Of a stretch of 9,168 nucleotides of DNA, positions 5,792 through 9,168 are shown one piece after another (the first letter of the stretch is position 1; the number at the start of each line of letters is the position of its first letter). Both the position numbers and the translations under genes were made by a program. The stretch is from positions 1 to 9,168 of the forward strand of contig JBBSBK010000119.1 of the NCBI GenBank assembly GCA_038251315.1, written 5' to 3'. The notes beneath the pieces were generated by a model. That model was not told the DNA's origin and made no database searches. It worked only from the letters and a program-made list of their open reading frames with translations. This DNA is from JBBKXP01 sp038251315. GTDB lineage: Bacteria; Pseudomonadota; Alphaproteobacteria; Rhodobacterales; Rhodobacteraceae.

Positions 5792-6908
5792 CCTTGGCCT
5801 GCCGCGACAGGATGCAAGACCGGTGACCCCCGGTTGGATTAACCGCCTTGTTTCCAAAACACAATTTCAGGCCTTTGCCGCCCGTTTTCCTCTGACCCGC
5901 CGTCTTGTCCGGCGCGAGGGTGAGGCCCTGTTCGACATTGTCGCCGGGTTCTGCCATTCGCAAATTCTGGCGGCGCTTGTGGGTTTCGACATCCCGGACC
6001 GCCTTCTGTACGACCCCCAAACCGCCGACCAGCTTGCCCGCCGCACTGGCGTGCCGTTACCCCGGATGGAAGTCCTGCTGAATGGCGGCGTGGCAATCGG
6101 ATTGCTGAAACGGCGCGGCCAATCCTATCGGCTGACGCGGCGTGGTGCTGCCCTTGTCGGGGTGCCAGGCTTGCAGGGAATGATCGCGCATCACCACGTC
6201 CTTTATCGCGATCTGGCCGACCCTGTCGCGTTTTTCCGTGGCGAGACGCAGACCGAACTCGCCGCATTCTGGCCCTATGTTTTCGGCGCTTCCGGGGTGA
6301 CTGATCCTGCCGTCGCGGTAACCTATTCTGCGCTGATGGCCGACAGTCAGACGCTTGTGGCGCAAGACACGCTTGACGTTGTGTCGCTGGCCAAGGTACG
6401 GCATTTGGTGGACGTAGGCGGCGGGACCGGGGCGTTCCTGACCGCTGTTGCCGCCCGCTATGCGGCACCCCGGTTGTCCCTGTTTGACCTGCCCGCCGTG
6501 GTGCCGGGGGCAACGGCACGATTCGCCAACGCGGGGATTACGGACCGCGTGCAGATCGTTCCGGGGTCGTTCCGCGACGGTCCGCTGCCGCAAGGCGCTG
6601 ACGCGATCAGCCTGATCCGGGTGCTCTATGACCATTCCGACGCGACGGTCATCGGGCTGTTGCAGGCCGTGCATGCGGCGTTGCCGGTGGGTGGCCGGCT
6701 AATCGTTTCCGAACCGATGACCGGGGGCGACACGCCGCAGCGGGCGGGCGACGCATACTTTGCCCTTTACTGCATGGCGATGCGGACCGGCCGCGCCCGC
6801 AGTGCCGACCAGATTGCGACGCTGCTGCGAGCTGTCGGATTTACGACTGTCCGGCGGCCCCGTTCACGGCGGGCTTTCATCACAACGGTCGTCGAGTCTG
6901 TCAGATAA
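5784..6908 (+). CDS. crtF: Hydroxyneurosporene O-methyltransferase CrtF
   Basis: A 374-residue SAM-dependent O-methyltransferase of the plant-type caffeate/acetylserotonin methyltransferase family. It methylates the 1-hydroxy group of demethylspheroidene-type carotenoids, following CrtC and CrtD. The N-terminal half carries the dimerisation and winged-helix region, including EGEALFDIVAGFCHSQIL (45-62), a conserved CrtF block. The SAM-binding loop is LVDVGGGTGAF (208-218), followed by the acidic FDLP (234-237) and RVLYDHSD (279-286), where family members carry catalytic-site residues. ATG 5784 has only a weak GGCGGG upstream and lies 15 bases after the crtE stop. GTG 5823 is a possible internal start but would drop residues that look genuine. 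Its stop codon lies inside the first bchC-region operator. Confidence 0.96.
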   Translation: MADLGLPRQDARPVTPGWINRLVSKTQFQAFAARFPLTRRLVRREGEALFDIVAGFCHSQILAALVGFDIPDRLLYDPQTADQLARRTGVPLPRMEVLLNGGVAIGLLKRRGQSYRLTRRGAALVGVPGLQGMIAHHHVLYRDLADPVAFFRGETQTELAAFWPYVFGASGVTDPAVAVTYSALMADSQTLVAQDTLDVVSLAKVRHLVDVGGGTGAFLTAVAARYAAPRLSLFDLPAVVPGATARFANAGITDRVQIVPGSFRDGPLPQGADAISLIRVLYDHSDATVIGLLQAVHAALPVGGRLIVSEPMTGGDTPQRAGDAYFALYCMAMRTGRARSADQIATLLRAVGFTTVRRPRSRRAFITTVVESVR

Positions 6909-6916
6909 AGTGGACA
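6899..6916. promoter_or_regulatory. PpsR/CrtJ-type operator, bchC site 1, overlapping the crtF stop
   Basis: TGTCAGATAAAGTGGACA fits TGT-N12-ACA exactly. It includes the last two sense codons and TAA stop of crtF (6906-6908). It is 7 bases from the next operator. The match of both half-sites and its phase with the other two sites argue against chance, though a site inside coding sequence deserves a test. Confidence 0.6.
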
Positions 6917-6923
6917 GGCAGAC

Positions 6924-6941
6924 TGTCTAATTGGATTGACA
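6924..6941. promoter_or_regulatory. PpsR/CrtJ-type operator, bchC site 2, over the -35
   Basis: TGTCTAATTGGATTGACA is an exact TGT-N12-ACA palindrome with TGTC/GACA arms, nearly the same left half as the second crtE site (TGTCTAATT). Its right end is the TTGACA -35 of the bchC promoter, so binding should block polymerase directly. Confidence 0.85.
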
Positions 6942-6963
6942 GAGACGATCGTCAGGTTAGACT
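6936..6963 (+). promoter_or_regulatory. bchC promoter (sigma-70-like)
   Basis: TTGACA (6936-6941) is a perfect -35, and TAGACT (6958-6963) is a plausible -10 after a 16-base spacer, giving a likely start near 6970 and a leader of about 43 bases to the bchC ATG. Both elements are covered by PpsR-like palindromes, as expected for an oxygen-repressed pigment operon. It should drive bchC, bchX, bchY and genes beyond. Confidence 0.7.
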
Positions 6964-6967
6964 GACA
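6950..6967. promoter_or_regulatory. Degenerate PpsR/CrtJ-type operator, bchC site 3, over the -10
   Basis: CGTCAGGTTAGACTGACA differs from TGT-N12-ACA only in its first base. It lies 8 bases after site 2, the spacing known for paired CrtJ/PpsR sites, and covers the TAGACT -10. The inner GTCA/TGAC arms are intact, so cooperative binding with site 2 is plausible. Confidence 0.65.
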
Positions 6968-7012
6968 CCAATCACCAGCCGGGGCCGTCCGGTCAAAGAA
7001 GGGGAGGAGAAC

Positions 7013-7954
7013 ATGGAAACGATAGCCGTCATTCTGACTGCCCCCAAGGTCCTGGATCTTGGTATCCTGACCATCGTGTCCCCTGCCTCTGATGATGTGG
7101 TCGTCGACATCAGCCATTCAGGCATTTCGACCGGCACCGAAAAACTTTTCTGGTCCGGGCAGATGCCGCCGTTCCCTGGCATGGGCTATCCGTTGGTGCC
7201 CGGCTACGAGGCTGCGGGCGAGGTGGTCGAGGCGGGGCCGGAATCGGGTCTTCGCGTCGGCGAACATGTCTTTGTTCCCGGTGCCAACTGTTACGAAGGC
7301 GCGTTCGGTCTGTTCGGCGGGTCGGCGCGACGGCTGGTCACCAAAGCATCGCGCGTCACCCGGATCGACCGTGGGCTGGGGGCTGAAGGGGCGCTGCTGG
7401 CGCTGGCCGCCACCGCGCGTCACGCGATGGCTGGGCCCGGTAAGCAGGTGCCCGACCTGATTGTCGGTCACGGTGTTCTGGGTCGGTTGCTTGCTCGTTT
7501 GACGGTTGCTGCGGGTGCGCCCGCCCCGACTGTGTGGGAAATTGATGCCGACCGCGCCAAGGGTGCCAAAGGCTACGATGTCATTCACCCTGACATTGAC
7601 CCGCGCCGCGACTATCGGTCGATCTATGACGCGTCCGGTAGGGGCGACCTGCTGAACGATATGGTCGGCCGTCTGGCCAAGGGCGGCGAGGTCGTGCTGG
7701 CCGGGTTCTATACCCAGCCGCTGTCCTTCGCTTTCCCGCCCGCATTCATGAAAGAGGCGCGGTTTCGCATCGCCGCCGAATGGGTTGCCGACGATATGGT
7801 TGCGACCCGGTCGCTGGTCGAAAGCGGCGCGCTGTCGTTGGCCGATCTTATTACCCACCGCCATGCGGCCACGGATGCAACTGCGGCTTACGAAACCGCG
7901 TTCACCGATCCGGCCTGCCTGAAAATGATACTCGACTGGAAGGAAGTCCAATGA
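7013..7954 (+). CDS. bchC: 2-desacetyl-2-hydroxyethyl bacteriochlorophyllide a dehydrogenase BchC
   Basis: A 313-residue NAD(P)-dependent dehydrogenase of the medium-chain reductase fold. It oxidises the 3-hydroxyethyl side chain to the 3-acetyl group of bacteriochlorophyllide a. The N-terminal GroES-like part includes GISTGTEKLFWSG (37-49) and GYEAAGEVVEAG (64-75); the cofactor-binding domain has GHGVLGRLL (152-160) in place of the commoner GxGxxG. FGGSARRL (101-108) is also a BchC block. The first 30 residues are mostly beta-strand. ATG 7013 is preceded by a strong ribosome binding site, GGGGAGGA (7001-7008), the best in the window. It is first gene of the bchC-X-Y operon; its TGA (7952-7954) overlaps the bchX ATG. 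Confidence 0.96.
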   Translation: METIAVILTAPKVLDLGILTIVSPASDDVVVDISHSGISTGTEKLFWSGQMPPFPGMGYPLVPGYEAAGEVVEAGPESGLRVGEHVFVPGANCYEGAFGLFGGSARRLVTKASRVTRIDRGLGAEGALLALAATARHAMAGPGKQVPDLIVGHGVLGRLLARLTVAAGAPAPTVWEIDADRAKGAKGYDVIHPDIDPRRDYRSIYDASGRGDLLNDMVGRLAKGGEVVLAGFYTQPLSFAFPPAFMKEARFRIAAEWVADDMVATRSLVESGALSLADLITHRHAATDATAAYETAFTDPACLKMILDWKEVQ

Positions 7955-8955
7955 AGGACGAAGTCCCGAACCTCAAAGATTTTGACAAGCGCCTGCGCGA
8001 AGAAGCGGCGATCGAGCCTTCGTTGGAAGTGCCCCAAGGCGAGCCGAAATCCAAGACCCAGATCATCGCGATCTATGGCAAGGGCGGCATCGGCAAATCG
8101 TTCACGCTGGCCAACCTTTCGCACATGATGGCCGAAATGGGCAAACGCGTGCTGCTGATCGGCTGCGATCCGAAATCGGATACCACCAGCCTGCTGTTCG
8201 GCGGCAAGGCCTGTCCGACGATCATCGAAACATCTTCCAAGAAAAAGCTGGCCGGCGAAGAGGTGCAAATCGGCGACGTGTGTTTCAAACGTGGCGGCGT
8301 CTTCGCGATGGAACTGGGCGGGCCCGAGGTTGGCCGTGGCTGTGGCGGACGTGGTATCATCCACGGGTTCGAATTGCTGGAAAAGCTGGGGTTCCATGAC
8401 TGGGATTTCGACTATGTCCTGCTTGATTTTCTGGGCGACGTGGTCTGCGGCGGCTTTGGCCTGCCCATCGCCCGTGACATGGCGCAAAAGGTGATCCTGG
8501 TCGCATCCAACGACCTGCAATCGCTGTACGTCGCCAACAATGTCTGTTCGGCGGTGGAATATTTCCGCAAGCTGGGTGGCAACGTCGGCGTCGCGGGCCT
8601 CGTCATCAACAAGGATGACGGGTCGGGCGAGGCGCAGGCCTTTGCCGAGGCGGTGAAAATCCCGGTGCTGGCAGCGATCCCGCAAAACGACGATTTGCGC
8701 AAGAAATCAGCGAACTACCAGATCGTCGGCACCATGCAGTCGGAATGGGGTCCGCTGTTTGGCGCATTGGCCGACGCGGTGGGCATCGCCCCGCCGGTCC
8801 GCCCTGCGCCGCTGGATCAGGACGGACTGCTGGGCCTGTTCGATGCCAAGGACACAGGCGGCGATTACACGCTGGTTCCCGCAACGGCGACCGACATGCG
8901 CGGCAAATACGGGGCGGTTCAGGCAAGTCTCGAGGTTGTTTATGACGACGCGTGA
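7951..8955 (+). CDS. bchX: Chlorophyllide a reductase iron protein subunit BchX
   Basis: A 334-residue NifH-like ATPase. As a dimer with a 4Fe-4S cluster it passes electrons, at the cost of ATP, to the BchY-BchZ core, which reduces ring B of chlorophyllide a. The P-loop GKGGIGKS is at 43-50, the switch region DPKSD at 73-77, and the two cluster cysteines are C131 in GRGCGGRG and C166 in DVVCGGFG. The 30-odd residue leader ahead of the P-loop is typical of BchX and separates it from BchL and NifH. ATG 7951 overlaps the bchC stop (ATGA) and has AGGAAG (7941-7946) four bases upstream. The frame is open further upstream to 7780, but that is bchC read out of frame. The stop overlaps bchY by 14 bases. 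Confidence 0.97.
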   Translation: MKDEVPNLKDFDKRLREEAAIEPSLEVPQGEPKSKTQIIAIYGKGGIGKSFTLANLSHMMAEMGKRVLLIGCDPKSDTTSLLFGGKACPTIIETSSKKKLAGEEVQIGDVCFKRGGVFAMELGGPEVGRGCGGRGIIHGFELLEKLGFHDWDFDYVLLDFLGDVVCGGFGLPIARDMAQKVILVASNDLQSLYVANNVCSAVEYFRKLGGNVGVAGLVINKDDGSGEAQAFAEAVKIPVLAAIPQNDDLRKKSANYQIVGTMQSEWGPLFGALADAVGIAPPVRPAPLDQDGLLGLFDAKDTGGDYTLVPATATDMRGKYGAVQASLEVVYDDA

Positions 8956-9168
8956 GGCATACGAGGTTGGATACGACGACGCCGGACAGGTGAGCATTAT
9001 CGAGGGTTCGCCCCGTGATGACGCAGCCCCCGATTCTGGTGCGGCCGTCACCGAACACGTGGCCTCAGGCGGATGCAGTTCCGGCCCGACGATGGAGGCT
9101 GCGGCCCGCGCTGCCGGCAAATCCGACATCCTTGATCAATACGCCGCCGATTATCCCAAAGGCCCGCA
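8942..9168 (+). CDS. bchY: Chlorophyllide a reductase subunit BchY, 5' part (3' end outside window)
   Basis: The first 75 codons of BchY, one of the two NifD/K-like core subunits of chlorophyllide a reductase, running off the right edge. ATG 8942 begins inside bchX, 14 bases before its end, with GAGG (8932-8935) six bases upstream. After a variable acidic leader of about 40 residues comes GGCSSGPTMEAAARAAGK (43-60) and then ILDQYAADYPKGP (63-75), which matches the BchY N-terminal block ending in YPxGP. Cys45 is the only cysteine in this part; whether it is the first cluster ligand of BchY cannot be settled from the fragment. Position after bchX supports the call. Confidence 0.93.
   Translation, partial: MTTREAYEVGYDDAGQVSIIEGSPRDDAAPDSGAAVTEHVASGGCSSGPTMEAAARAAGKSDILDQYAADYPKGP

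Noticed and set aside
6913..6927. GACAG-N5-CTGTC inverted repeat after crtF as a terminator.
   Set aside because: The stem is only 5 bp and no T-run follows; the arms are better explained as the facing halves of two neighbouring operators.
7118..7951. A 277-residue open frame on the - strand opposite bchC.
   Set aside because: Composition is typical of an antisense shadow and bchC on the + strand has clear family motifs and a strong ribosome binding site.
7888..8685. A 265-residue open frame on the - strand opposite bchX.
   Set aside because: No motif is recognisable and bchX is fully intact on the + strand.

Overview
This window is the middle of a photosynthesis gene cluster from a purple, aerobic-anoxygenic or facultatively phototrophic alphaproteobacterium. 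Gene content, gene order (crtI-crtB-tspO / crtC-crtD / crtE-crtF-bchC-bchX-bchY), high GC and PpsR/CrtJ-type operators (TGT-N12-ACA) all point to the Rhodobacteraceae (Rhodobacter/Roseobacter group). The genus cannot be fixed from the sequence alone. I found no phage, insertion sequence, CRISPR, tRNA or rRNA, and no unknown gene system. Nearly every base belongs to a recognisable pigment gene or its control region.

Layout. Positions 1-2229 (+): the 3' part of crtI, then crtB and tspO, reading as one operon whose start, and probably crtA, lies left of the window. Positions 2230-2381: a convergent gap without a gene, holding three inverted repeats. Positions 2382-4774 (-): crtC and crtD, in the order crtD then crtC as transcribed, with their ends overlapping in different frames. 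Positions 4775-4886: a divergent control region with two PpsR-type palindromes and a crtD promoter candidate. Positions 4887-6908 (+): crtE and crtF. Positions 6909-7012: the bchC control region, with three evenly spaced PpsR-like palindromes (the first begins inside crtF) over a good sigma-70-like promoter. Positions 7013-9168 (+): bchC, bchX and the start of bchY, with overlapping start and stop codons; bchZ and puf genes would be expected to the right.

How the genes work together. CrtE makes geranylgeranyl diphosphate, CrtB makes phytoene and CrtI desaturates it, in this group normally to neurosporene. CrtC hydrates, CrtD desaturates and CrtF O-methylates, giving spheroidene-type carotenoids (spheroidenone if crtA is present). 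BchX and BchY, with BchZ, form chlorophyllide a oxidoreductase, and BchC oxidises the 3-hydroxyethyl group on the route to bacteriochlorophyllide a. TspO is the tryptophan-rich membrane protein known in Rhodobacter to tune pigment gene expression through tetrapyrrole status.

The points most worth a second look are regulatory and translational: the triple operator array before bchC, tiny in-frame relay ORFs bridging crtI/crtB and crtE/crtF, and crtC, which has no ATG, GTG or TTG where its start is expected.
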